Positions 1 to 9,983 of a DNA stretch of 64,000 bases are shown piece after piece. Made by a program: the position numbers and the translations under genes. Positions within the stretch are counted from its first letter, which is position 1. Every line of letters starts with the position of its first letter. This DNA is from Amycolatopsis pretoriensis (GTDB lineage Bacteria; Actinomycetota; Actinomycetes; Mycobacteriales; Pseudonocardiaceae), in contig NZ_FNUJ01000005.1 in NCBI RefSeq assembly GCF_900107925.1, positions 62,001 through 126,000 of the forward strand, written 5' to 3'. Under the pieces are notes generated by a model. It was not told where the DNA came from. It made no database searches and saw nothing but the letters and a program-made list of their open reading frames with translations.

Positions 1-1
1 C

Positions 2-649
2 ACCGACGTCACGGTCACGCAGGCGGCGGAGCTGCGGCGGATCGAACGCGACCTGCACGACGGCATCCAGTCGCGGCTGGTCGCGATGGGGATGAAGCTC
101 GGCGCGGTCGAGGCGCTCGTCGACACGGACCCGGCGGCGGCCAAACGGCTCGCGGCCGAGCTGCGGACGGCGTCGTCCGAGGCGTTGACCGAGCTGCGGG
201 TGCTGATCCGCGGCATCCACCCGCCGGTGCTGTCCGAACGCGGGCTGCTCGACGCCGTGCGCGCGCTGGCCCTCGACAGCCCGCTGAAGACCGAGGTCAC
301 CGGCTCGCTGCCGGGCCGCGTCGAGGAGCCGGTCGAGGCGTGCACGTACTTCGCGGTGTCGGAACTGCTGGGCAACGCGGCGAAGCACGGCTCGAAGCGC
401 GCGTCGATCGAGGTGGACTTCGCCGACGGCCAGCTGACGGTGGTGGTGACCGACGACGGCCCGGGCGGCGCCGTTCCCGCCCGCGGTTCGGGACTGCGCG
501 GGATCGAGCGCCGGTTGGGGGCCTTCGACGGTAGGTTGACCCTGACCAGCCCGATCGGCGGGCCGACCAGGGCGATGGTGGAGATCACGTGTCAGCTCGA
601 CCGAGAACCGTCGTCGCCGAGGACCAGTACCTCCTCCGAGACGGCCTGA
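2..649 (+). CDS. Sensor histidine kinase, NarL/DesK type (C-terminal part)
   Basis: The reading frame is open from base 2, so the gene starts before the window. It begins in the dimerisation and phosphoacceptor helix: an H-box of the form RDLHDGIQSRL carries the phosphorylated His of the HisKA_3 family. A HATPase domain follows, with N-box SELLGNAAKHG, G1 box DDGPGG and G2 box GSGLRGIERRLG, so the enzyme should bind ATP. The N-terminal sensor and any membrane segments are off the window, so the stimulus cannot be inferred. The last 61 bases overlap the response regulator gene, which indicates translational coupling and a cognate pair. The signal and target genes are unknown. Confidence 0.9.
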   Translation, partial: TDVTVTQAAELRRIERDLHDGIQSRLVAMGMKLGAVEALVDTDPAAAKRLAAELRTASSEALTELRVLIRGIHPPVLSERGLLDAVRALALDSPLKTEVTGSLPGRVEEPVEACTYFAVSELLGNAAKHGSKRASIEVDFADGQLTVVVTDDGPGGAVPARGSGLRGIERRLGAFDGRLTLTSPIGGPTRAMVEITCQLDREPSSPRTSTSSETA

Positions 650-1245
650 CGCACCTGCTCGCCGCGCACGGCTTCGACGTCGTCGCGGCGGTCGGCAGCG
701 GTCCCGAACTGGCGGCCGCCCTCCGCGAGCACCGTCCGGAAGTGTCCATTGTGGACGTCCGGATGCCGCCGACCAACACGGACGAAGGCCTGCAGGTCGC
801 GTTGGCGGCACGTCGGGAAGTGCCGGGCTTGCCGATCTTGGTGCTGTCCCAGCACGTCGAGCAGCTCTACGCGCGCGAACTGCTCGCCGACGGCACCGGC
901 GCGATCGGCTACCTCCTGAAGGACCGCGTGTTCAACGCCGACCAGTTCATCGACGCGGTCCGCCGCGTCGCGGCCGGCGGCACGGTGATGGACCCCGAGG
1001 TGATCGCGAAACTCGTGGCGGGCAACGCCTCCGACCCCCTCGCCGCCCTGACCCCACGCGAGCGCGAGGTCCTCGGCCTGATGGCGGAAGGGTGTTCGAA
1101 CGCGGCGATCGCGTCCCGGCTGCACTTCAGCGAAGGCGCGGTCGGCAAGCACACGGCGAACATCTTCGCGAAGCTCGGCATCTCGGCTTCGGACGACACG
1201 AACCGCCGCGTGCTGGCCGTACTGGCGTACCTCGGTGCCGGCTAG
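589..1245 (+). CDS. LuxR/NarL-family response regulator
   Basis: This 218-residue protein has two domains. The receiver has acidic residues E11/D12, phosphoacceptor Asp near residue 56 (SIVDVRMP) and the conserved Lys in YLLKDR. The C-terminal LuxR helix-turn-helix starts at LTPREREVLGLMAEG, about residue 150. It is the expected phosphorylation partner of the kinase whose 3' end it overlaps. The GTG at 589 is chosen because it starts just ahead of the first beta strand of the receiver. The codon for Ile54 is ATT within the motif TCCATTGTGGAC at 745-756, one of nine copies of that motif in the window. The regulated promoters are not evident. Confidence 0.92.
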   Translation: MSARPRTVVAEDQYLLRDGLTHLLAAHGFDVVAAVGSGPELAAALREHRPEVSIVDVRMPPTNTDEGLQVALAARREVPGLPILVLSQHVEQLYARELLADGTGAIGYLLKDRVFNADQFIDAVRRVAAGGTVMDPEVIAKLVAGNASDPLAALTPREREVLGLMAEGCSNAAIASRLHFSEGAVGKHTANIFAKLGISASDDTNRRVLAVLAYLGAG

Positions 1246-2588
1246 CCGCGCGAAACCCGGGTCATCTCTTCGCGCTCCACGACCTTGATCCGCTCACGGC
1301 CGGCCGCGAGGCCCAGCGCCTTCTCGTGCGAGTCGAGCTTGCCCCAGCCTTCCCAGGTGGTGAACGGGATCCCGCGCGTGGCCAGGAAGTCGAGGATCGC
1401 GTCCGGGGAGTCGTACTTCGGGGCGGTCAGCGTGTCCGCGTCCGCCAGCAGGCTCGCGATCGTCTCCGCCGCGTCGCCCTTCGTGTGGCCGATCAGGCCG
1501 ATCGGGCCGCGCTTGATCCAGCCCGTCACGTACACGCCCGGCAGCTGGTTCTCGTCCAGGTCCAGCACGCGGCCGGCCTGGTTCGGGACGACGCCGCCGA
1601 CGTGGTCGAACGGGAGCTCCGGCAGATGTGACGACAGGTAGCCGACCGCGCGGTACACGGCCTGGACGTCCCAGTCGTGGAGCTCGCCGGTGCCGCGGAC
1701 CGTGCCGTCGCCGGTCAGCTCGGTGCGTTCGGTGCGCAGGCCCGTCACGCGGCCGTCCTCGCCCAGGACTTCGGCCGGCGAGTGGAAGAAGTGCAGGTGC
1801 AGCCGCTTGGGACGCGATCCCGGCTCGCGGATCGCCCACTCCTGCAGCGTCTTCACGACCATGTCGATCTGCTTCGACGCGCGCAGGGCCGCGATGCTGC
1901 CGTCGTCGAACTCGATGTCCTCCGGGGACACGATGACCTCGACGTTCGGCGAGTGGTCCAGCTCGCGCAGCTCCAGCGGCGTGAACTTCGCCTGCGCCGG
2001 GCCGCGGCGGCCGAACACGTGGACGTCCGTGACCGGGCTCGTGCGAAGCCCCTGGTAGACGTTGTCCGGGATGTCCGTGGTCAGCAGCTCGTCGGCCGTC
2101 TTCGCGAGGATGCGGGCGACGTCGAGAGCGACGTTGCCGACACCGAGGACCGCGACCGAAGACGCGTCGAGCGGCCAGGTGCGAGGTACGTCCGGGTGGC
2201 CGTCGTACCAGGAGACGAAGTCCGCGGCGCCGTAGCTGCCGTCGAGGTCGATGCCCGGGATGTCGAGCGCGCGGTCGGCCGACGCGCCGGTCGAGAAGAT
2301 GACCGCGTCGTAGAACTCGCGCAGCTCGTCGAGCTTGATGTCGGTGCCGTAGTCGATGTTGCCCAGCAGGCGGATGTTCGGCTTGTCGAGCACCTTGTGC
2401 AGGGCGGTCACGATGCCCTTGATGCGCGGGTGGTCGGGAGCGACGCCGTAGCGGATCAGCCCGAAGGGGGCCGGCATCCGCTCGAAGAGGTCGATCGTCA
2501 CGTCGGCGTCGGACTTGTCCAGGATGTCGGCGGCGTAGATACCGGCGGGGCCAGCGCCCACGACGGCTACGCGAAGAGATCGAGTCAC
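1242..2588 (-). CDS. fprA: Ferredoxin/adrenodoxin-type NADP+ reductase FprA
   Basis: This is a 448-residue flavoprotein of the adrenodoxin-reductase family, which moves electrons between NADPH and ferredoxins. It has an N-terminal FAD dinucleotide fold (VVGAGPAGIYAADIL), a second NADP fold (VLGVGNVALDVARIL) and the C-terminal FAD-binding motif GWIKRGPIGLIG. Length and domain order match mycobacterial FprA. GTG at 2588 is preferred because it places the first strand five residues in; a GTG three codons upstream at 2597 is possible. The last four bases overlap the end of the convergent response regulator gene. An IdeR/DmdR-like iron box lies directly upstream, so expression probably rises when iron is scarce. 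Confidence 0.92.
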   Translation of the reverse strand: MTRSLRVAVVGAGPAGIYAADILDKSDADVTIDLFERMPAPFGLIRYGVAPDHPRIKGIVTALHKVLDKPNIRLLGNIDYGTDIKLDELREFYDAVIFSTGASADRALDIPGIDLDGSYGAADFVSWYDGHPDVPRTWPLDASSVAVLGVGNVALDVARILAKTADELLTTDIPDNVYQGLRTSPVTDVHVFGRRGPAQAKFTPLELRELDHSPNVEVIVSPEDIEFDDGSIAALRASKQIDMVVKTLQEWAIREPGSRPKRLHLHFFHSPAEVLGEDGRVTGLRTERTELTGDGTVRGTGELHDWDVQAVYRAVGYLSSHLPELPFDHVGGVVPNQAGRVLDLDENQLPGVYVTGWIKRGPIGLIGHTKGDAAETIASLLADADTLTAPKYDSPDAILDFLATRGIPFTTWEGWGKLDSHEKALGLAAGRERIKVVEREEMTRVSRG

Positions 2589-2598
2589 ACCCTCCACG

Positions 2599-2617
2599 GT
2601 AAGTTAGGGTCACCTAA
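2599..2617. promoter_or_regulatory. Iron box (IdeR/DmdR-type operator) upstream of fprA
   Basis: The 19-bp sequence GTAAGTTAGGGTCACCTAA matches the actinobacterial consensus TTAGGTTAGGCTCACCTAA at 16 of 19 positions. Its core is an inverted repeat GTTAGG-N4-CCTAAC. It lies 10 bp upstream of the chosen fprA start, where a bound Fe-regulator would block transcription. pabA starts 57 bp away in the other direction and could be affected too. The match is read from the sequence; regulation is inference from the IdeR/DmdR family. Confidence 0.75.
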
Positions 2618-2673
2618 CTAAAAATGTGATTTACCGTACGGTCCACCAGGTGGGAGCCGGTAAGCTCGGCGCC

Positions 2674-3318
2674 ATGCGCGTTCTCGTCGTCGACAACTAC
2701 GACAGCTTCGTCTACAACCTGGTCCAGTACCTGGCCCAGCTCGGCGCCGACTGCACGGTCTGGCGCAACGACGTCGTGGACCTCGACCGCGTGCCCGAGT
2801 TCGACGCCGTGCTCGTCTCGCCCGGCCCGGGAACGCCGGAACGCGCTGGTCAGAGCATGGATGTCATCCGCAAGTGCGCCGAGACGCGCACGCCGATGCT
2901 CGGCGTCTGCCTCGGCCACCAGGCGCTCGGCGTCGTCTACGGCGCGACCGTCGACCGCGCGCCCGAGCTGCTCCACGGCAAGACCAGCCAGGTCCGCCAC
3001 ACCGGCGCCGGTGTCCTCAAGGACCTGCCCGAGGAGTTCACGGCCACCCGGTACCACTCCTTGACCGTGCTGCCGCACACCATCGCCGACGACGTCTTCG
3101 AGGTCACCGGCCGCACCGAAACCGGCATCGTGATGGGCATGCGCCACCGCGAGCTGCCGCTGGAGGGCGTCCAGTTCCACCCGGAGTCCGTGCTCACCGA
3201 GGGCGGCCACCGGATGCTCGCGAACTGGCTGGCCGCGGCCGGCCACCCCGTCGACCCGGTCCGTGTCGACGAGCTCGAGCGCGCGACCAAGGCGCTCCAG
3301 AAGGCCGCTGTTGCGTGA
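2674..3318 (+). CDS. pabA: Glutamine amidotransferase subunit of aminodeoxychorismate/anthranilate synthase
   Basis: This 214-residue class I glutamine amidotransferase supplies ammonia to chorismate for p-aminobenzoate (folate) or tryptophan synthesis. The nucleophile is Cys79 in GVCLGHQALG, with His170 and Glu172 in VQFHPESVLTEGG, and the oxyanion motif is SPGPGTPE. ATG 2674 gives the usual family start (MRVLVVDNYDSFVYN); an upstream GTG at 2626 would add 16 atypical residues. The gene facing pknB is called trpG or pabA in other actinobacteria. The last four bases overlap the ABC ATPase gene (GTGA), so the two are translationally coupled. Confidence 0.93.
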   Translation: MRVLVVDNYDSFVYNLVQYLAQLGADCTVWRNDVVDLDRVPEFDAVLVSPGPGTPERAGQSMDVIRKCAETRTPMLGVCLGHQALGVVYGATVDRAPELLHGKTSQVRHTGAGVLKDLPEEFTATRYHSLTVLPHTIADDVFEVTGRTETGIVMGMRHRELPLEGVQFHPESVLTEGGHRMLANWLAAAGHPVDPVRVDELERATKALQKAAVA

Positions 3319-4106
3319 TCCGGCTCGCGGGGGTCGGCAAGCGGTACGGGCGTGGTGACTTCGTCCTGCGCGACGTCGACCTGAGCGTCGAGCCCGGGCA
3401 CGTCGTCGGCGTCCTCGGCAGCAACGGCTCCGGCAAGTCGACGCTGCTGCGGATCATGGCCGGCGTCTCTCACGCGACCACCGGCACCGTGACGGGCACC
3501 CCGCGGATCGGCTACCTGCCCGACCGCTTCCCGGCCGGCCAGCGCATGGGCGCGCGGGCCTACCTGCGGCACATGGCGCGCGTCCGCGGTCTCACCGATC
3601 TCTCGGTGATCGACCCGCTGCTCGAACGGCTCGCGCTGGTCGGCGGCCCGACCGCGCCGCTGCGGACGCTGTCGAAGGGCAACGCGCAGAAAGTCGGGCT
3701 CGCGCAGGCCGTCATGGTGCGGCCCGACCTGCTGATCCTCGACGAGCCGTGGTCCGGGCTCGACGTCGGGACGCACGCGATCCTCGGCGAGCTCGTCGCC
3801 GAGACGCGGGCGCGCGGGGCGAGCGTCGTGTTCACCGACCACCGGCCGCAGGTGGTGCACGACCACGCCGACGTCGTGCACCTCATGACCGACGGCCGGC
3901 TCACGGCCGAGAGCGCCGAGCCGACCACGCGGATCGTGCTGCGCGGCGACGGCGCCGGCTGGGCGGCCGAGCCCGGCGTCCGGCACGCGGTCGTCGAAGG
4001 CCCGCAGGTGGTGCTGACCGTCGAAGTCGCCTCGGTGGACGCGGTGCTGCTGCGGGCGTTGAAGGACGGCTGGTCCGTGCGGGAGGTGGCGCCGTGCTCG
4101 CCCTGA
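3315..4106 (+). CDS. ABC transporter ATP-binding protein (exporter type)
   Basis: This 263-residue nucleotide-binding subunit has Walker A GSNGSGKST, a signature LSKGNAQKVGLAQA (Lys for the first Gly of LSGGQ, common in ABC-2 exporters), Walker B LLILDEPWSGLD and the H-loop His in FTDHRP. It should energise the membrane protein encoded next. The substrate is unknown. The GTG start overlaps the pabA stop codon, and its own 3' end overlaps the permease gene by 13 bp, so the three genes form one transcription unit. In M. tuberculosis pabA/trpG directly faces pknB, so this transporter is an addition at that junction. Confidence 0.85.
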   Translation: MIRLAGVGKRYGRGDFVLRDVDLSVEPGHVVGVLGSNGSGKSTLLRIMAGVSHATTGTVTGTPRIGYLPDRFPAGQRMGARAYLRHMARVRGLTDLSVIDPLLERLALVGGPTAPLRTLSKGNAQKVGLAQAVMVRPDLLILDEPWSGLDVGTHAILGELVAETRARGASVVFTDHRPQVVHDHADVVHLMTDGRLTAESAEPTTRIVLRGDGAGWAAEPGVRHAVVEGPQVVLTVEVASVDAVLLRALKDGWSVREVAPCSP

Positions 4107-4735
4107 CCCGCTACTACCTCGCGCTGCTCGGCCATTCGCAGCGGTACCTGCCGGCGCTGCTGGCCTACCTCGCGTTGTGCGTGATCCTCTACGCCGACCC
4201 GCATTCGCCGCCGTTGCCGCTGTTCGGCGTGAGCGCCGGCGGGCTGCTCGTCGTGTCGTGCTGGCTGACGATCGCGCTGCTCGACATCGAGGACCCGGTG
4301 CAGCGGCTGGTGACCTTGAGCCACGCGCGGCAGTGGCGGCGGATGATCACCGGCGCGATCTTCACCGTGCTGGCCTGCGCCGCGGTGCTGACGGTGATCA
4401 CCGAGGTGTGGTCGGCGATCAAGTCGTTCAAGGTCCAGCCGGCCGCGCTGGGCATCGGGCTGCTCGCCCACCTCGCGTGCGCACTGCTGGGCATCGCGAT
4501 CGCGCTGCCGTGCTCGCGGCTGCTGGTGCAGCGGATCGGCTGGACGGTGCTCGCCGCCGTCGTCACGCTGATCGTCGTGCTGCTGGCGAAGATCCCGCTG
4601 GTCCACCCGCTGCTGCACGCCCTGACCGACGACGAACCGGTCGGCGGCCCGCTCGTGCTGGCGCTCGTGACGTCCGTGGTGGTGCTGGCCGCCAGCTTCG
4701 CCGTCGTGTCGCGGCTCGTGCAGCGCCGTTCCTGA
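4094..4735 (+). CDS. ABC transporter permease-like membrane protein, six TM
   Basis: This 213-residue, strongly hydrophobic protein has about six transmembrane segments (first around LPALLAYLALCVILY, last around LVLALVTSVVVLAASFAVV) and a basic C-terminus. It lacks the EAA loop of importers, which fits an ABC-2-like exporter partner for the upstream ATPase. GTG 4094 is chosen because a strong GGGAGGTG ribosome-binding site lies just before it, inside the 3' end of the ATPase gene. I do not recognise a characterised family member, so the cargo cannot be named. Confidence 0.75.
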   Translation: MLALTRYYLALLGHSQRYLPALLAYLALCVILYADPHSPPLPLFGVSAGGLLVVSCWLTIALLDIEDPVQRLVTLSHARQWRRMITGAIFTVLACAAVLTVITEVWSAIKSFKVQPAALGIGLLAHLACALLGIAIALPCSRLLVQRIGWTVLAAVVTLIVVLLAKIPLVHPLLHALTDDEPVGGPLVLALVTSVVVLAASFAVVSRLVQRRS

Positions 4736-4739
4736 GTGC

Positions 4740-4758
4740 AATTTGCAATATTCAAATT
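4740..4758. promoter_or_regulatory. AT-rich 19-bp inverted repeat, candidate operator
   Basis: AATTTG-CAATATT-CAAATT is a perfect inverted repeat with 6-bp arms and a 7-bp spacer. It sits in an AT-rich patch unlike its surroundings, just after the permease stop and about 80 bp upstream of the EACC1-like gene. It could bind a regulator of that gene. No matching regulator is encoded next to it. Confidence 0.4.
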
Positions 4759-4835
4759 CCCGGCCAGGGTATCGGCGGGTGCTCGGCGCCGACTAGTGTT
4801 CGGGTCCTCTCCGATTCCGGGCGAAGGGAGAACGG

Positions 4836-5153
4836 GTGACGGCGGGGATCGTCGCGATCACCGGGCCAGACTCCGAAGGCGAGCTCCGGGAGCTCGCCGC
4901 CTGGCTGCGCGGCGAGGACGAGCTCCGCGGCCGCGTCCAGCTGTTCGACGCCGTCGTCGTCGGGGTCACCAGCAATTCGGCCGGTGTCTTCTGCCGGTCG
5001 CTGATCGCGTGGTTGCGGCGGTGCCGCGAAGGCCGCGTTTCCCTGAAGGTCAAACGTTCCGGCGCGGCCGAAGAACTGGAGCTCGACTGCGGTCCCGCGA
5101 GTGACGCCGAGCAAGTGCTCGGCGCCGTCCGCGGCTTCCTCGACAAAGCCTGA
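4836..5153 (+). CDS. Small EACC1-like (effector-associated constant component) protein
   Basis: This is a 105-residue soluble protein. The run of features (LRELAAWLRGEDELRGRV, a short hydrophobic strand, SLIAWLRRCREGRVSLKV, then ELELDCG with a final LLxxV-type helix) matches the layout I know for EACC1. EACC1 is a small constant subunit usually encoded beside variable effectors such as caspase- or trypsin-like proteases in actinobacterial conflict systems. No effector gene adjoins it here, so it is an orphan. GTG 4836 follows a good AAGGGAG ribosome-binding site. Recognition is by eye; if wrong, this is a hypothetical protein. Confidence 0.6.
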   Translation: MTAGIVAITGPDSEGELRELAAWLRGEDELRGRVQLFDAVVVGVTSNSAGVFCRSLIAWLRRCREGRVSLKVKRSGAAEELELDCGPASDAEQVLGAVRGFLDKA

Positions 5154-5162
5154 AGAAACGAA

Positions 5163-5192
5163 AAGGCCCGCACGGCGAACCGTGCGGGCCTT
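5163..5192. terminator. Bidirectional terminator between the EACC1-like gene and pknB
   Basis: A perfect 13-bp stem (AAGGCCCGCACGG / CCGTGCGGGCCTT) closes a CGAA tetraloop. A-rich sequence lies on its left and TTC on its right, so it can stop transcription from both convergent genes. Confidence 0.88.
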
Positions 5193-5208
5193 CATCGTGG
5201 AGATCGGA

Positions 5209-7169
<1,961 letters not shown>

Positions 7170-7173
<4 letters not shown>

Positions 7174-8510
7174 CTCTGGGTGCCGTTCCATTCCGTCCAA
7201 GGTGCGGTCATGATGCCTTGCTGGCCATCGTCGGTCGTTCCGGGAGATTCCGCCGGTATCGCGCTCGACACGGGCGGTTCCTCCGCGGGCGGCTGTCTGC
7301 CCGGGACCACCTGGCTCTGCGTCTGGCCGGTGTGCGGTGGCGAGCCCGAGCTGCCGATCATCTTCGCGACGAGGACGATCGCCGCCACCAGGACAACGAG
7401 CAGGATGGCCGCGAGGAGCGCCCACCAGCCCCACTGGGACTTCTTCCGCGGCGCCGGCACCATCGCCGGACGCAGCACGGGCCGTGACGGCGGGCCGATG
7501 GCGACCATCGGGTTCACCGCCGGCGACTGCGGGCCCACCGGCATGTGCTGCTGCTGCGGCGGCACCGGCTGCTGCGGAACCGGTTGCTGCACCGGCTGTT
7601 GCTGCTGCGGTTGCGGCACCACCGGCTGCTGGCCCGTCGAGTAGCTGGCGTTGACCAGACCGCGCGGCGTCGGCAGCGGCAGCCCGGCGCGGACCGCGGC
7701 GACGGCGGCCGCGAACTCGCCGCCGCTGTTGTAGCGCTGCCGCGGGTCCTTCACCAGCGTCGCCTCGATCACCGCGCGCGCGGCGGGCGGGACGTCCGGC
7801 GGCAGCGGCGGCGCGATGTCGCGGATGTGCATCATCGCGACCGTCACGGCGTTCTCGGACAGGAACGGCCGGTGCCCGGCGAGGCATTCGTAACCGCACA
7901 CGGCCAGCGAGTAGACGTCGGACGCCGGCTCGGCCGGGTGCCCGAGCGCCTGCTCCGGCGCGATGTAGTGCGCCGTGCCCATGACCATGCCGGACCGGGT
8001 GACCGGCGCGGCGTCGGCCGCCTTGGCCACGCCGAAGTCGGTGATCTTCACCTGCCCGGCCGAGGTCACCAGGATGTTGCCCGGCTTGACGTCGCGGTGC
8101 ACCAGACCCTGTTCGTGCGCGGCCTGCAGCGCGTTGCCCGCCTGCTCGAGCATGTCGAGCGTGAACTCCGCCGACAGCCGACCGTGCTTGGCCAGCAACC
8201 CGGCCAGCGGGTCGCCGTCGACGAGTTCCATCACCAGGTAAGCGATCGAGAGGTCACCGTCGAAGACGGTCTCGCCGTAGTCGTGCACCGCGGCGATGCC
8301 GGGGTGGTTGAGCGACGCCGTCATCCGCGCTTCGGTGCGGAAGCGGTGGAGGAACTCGGCGTCGCCGGAGAGTTCGGCCTTGAGGATCTTGACGGCCACG
8401 GTCCGGTCCAGCCGGGTGTCGCTGGCCTGCCAGACCTCGCCCATCCCGCCGACGGCGATCCGGCTCGTCAGCTTGTACCTCTCGGCCAGCAGCTGGCCCG
8501 AGGACAGCAT
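7170..8510 (-). CDS. pknA: Ser/Thr protein kinase PknA
   Basis: This 446-residue membrane kinase works with PknB on division and wall-synthesis substrates. The kinase domain covers about residues 11-275, with Lys41, HRD Asp140 and DFG Asp158. A Gln/Pro-rich linker (about 300-360, runs of PQQQ) leads to one TM helix (WWALLAAILLVVLVAAIVL) and a short Pro-rich outer tail without PASTA repeats, as expected for PknA. The start lies 3 bp after the pbpA stop and its 3' end overlaps pknB by 4 bp, so translation is coupled along the operon. Confidence 0.95.
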
Positions 8511-8513
8511 CCG

Positions 8514-9983
8514 CTATCCACCCCCGAGCTTGGCGTTGATCGCGGCGCGGCCGATCTCCGACGCGACCTTGCCGCCGGTCGCCGCGAGGCCGCGGTCGCC
8601 GCCGTCTTCGACGATCACGGCGACCGCGATCTGCGGGTCGTTGGCCGGGGCGAAGGCGGTGTACCAGGCGTGCGGCGCGGTGTTCTTGGAGTCCGTGCCG
8701 TGCTCGGCGGTACCGGTCTTCGACGCGATCTGGATGTCCGGGCGCTTGCCGCCGCCCGCGGTGAAGCCTTCCGAAGCGATCATCATGTCCTTGAGGATCG
8801 CGGCGTTCGACGACGACAGCGCCGGGGTGCCGGTGAGTTCGGTGGGGCTGTAGTCCTCGATGGTCGACAGGTCCGGGGCCAGCACCGACTGCACCAGCTG
8901 CGGTTTCATCGCCATCCCGCCGTTGGCCACGGTGGCCGCGAGCAGGCAGTCCTGCAGCGGGGTGATGCGGACGTCGCGCTGGCCGATGCCGCTCTGGTAG
9001 AGCGCGCCCTGCGAGTCGAGCGGGCCGACGGTCGACGGCGCGACCTTCATCGGCACGGTCAGGTCGGTCTGCCCGATGCCGAAGTTCGCCGCCGTCTTCT
9101 TCATCTTGTCGGCGCCGAGCTGGCCGGCGAACTCCGCGAACGGCACGTTGCACGAGTGCGCGAGCGCGTCCTTGAACGTGGTTCCCGGGCAGGCCGAGCC
9201 GGCGTAGTTCTCCAGCGTGACGTTCGTGCCGGGGAGCTTCGTGTTCGGCGCCGGGTTGACCGGGGTGTCCGGGCCCTTGCCGTCCTCGAGCGCGGCCGCC
9301 GCGGTGACCAGCTTGAACGTCGACCCCGGCGGGTAGGTCTCCGAGATCGCCCGGTTCAGCATCGGGTTCTTCGGGTCCTTGACGTAGGAGTTCCAGGCGT
9401 CGGTCTGCGCCTTCGACGTGTGCGACGCCAGCTTGTTCGGGTCGTACGACGGCGTCGAGACCATCGCCAGGATCCGGCCGGTCTTCGGCTCCATCGCGAC
9501 GACGGCGCCGGTGTACCCGCGCTGCGTCATCAGGTCGTAGGTGGCCTTCTGCACGGCCGGGTCGATGGTCAGCCGGACGTTGCCGCCGCTCGGGTCGCGG
9601 CCGGTGACCATGTCCGAGAGCCGCCGCACGAACAGCCGCGGGTCGGAGCCGTTGAGGACGTCGTCCTCGGACCGCTCGAGGCCGCCGGAGCCGTAGTTGA
9701 TCGAGTAGTAGCCGGTGACCGGCGCGTACATCGGCCCGTCGACGTAGGACCGGATGTACTTGTACTTGTCGTTCGACGGGTCGACCTTCGCCAGCACCTC
9801 GCCGTTGGCCTGCGACACGATCTGGCCGCGGCGGCGGGCGAACTCGTCGTAGAGCACGCGCGCGTTGCGGGAGTCGGTGCGGTAGTCGTCGGCCTTCACG
9901 ACCTGGATGTAGGTCGCGTTGGCCAGCAGCAGGACGACCATGACGAGCATCGTCATGCCGACCTTGCGCAGCGGGGTGTTCAT
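8514..9983 (-). CDS. pbpA: Penicillin-binding protein A (class B transpeptidase)
   Basis: This 489-residue class B PBP cross-links peptidoglycan. It has an N-terminal membrane anchor (TMLVMVVLLLANATYI), a dimerisation/pedestal region and a transpeptidase domain with the three active-site motifs: S221-TFK, S277-CN and K422-TGT. It is encoded beside its SEDS partner RodA, whose gene it overlaps by 4 bp, the usual polymerase/transpeptidase pairing. Length and motif spacing match mycobacterial PbpA. The flanking kinases are the likely regulators. Confidence 0.95.
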   Translation of the reverse strand: MNTPLRKVGMTMLVMVVLLLANATYIQVVKADDYRTDSRNARVLYDEFARRRGQIVSQANGEVLAKVDPSNDKYKYIRSYVDGPMYAPVTGYYSINYGSGGLERSEDDVLNGSDPRLFVRRLSDMVTGRDPSGGNVRLTIDPAVQKATYDLMTQRGYTGAVVAMEPKTGRILAMVSTPSYDPNKLASHTSKAQTDAWNSYVKDPKNPMLNRAISETYPPGSTFKLVTAAAALEDGKGPDTPVNPAPNTKLPGTNVTLENYAGSACPGTTFKDALAHSCNVPFAEFAGQLGADKMKKTAANFGIGQTDLTVPMKVAPSTVGPLDSQGALYQSGIGQRDVRITPLQDCLLAATVANGGMAMKPQLVQSVLAPDLSTIEDYSPTELTGTPALSSSNAAILKDMMIASEGFTAGGGKRPDIQIASKTGTAEHGTDSKNTAPHAWYTAFAPANDPQIAVAVIVEDGGDRGLAATGGKVASEIGRAAINAKLGGG

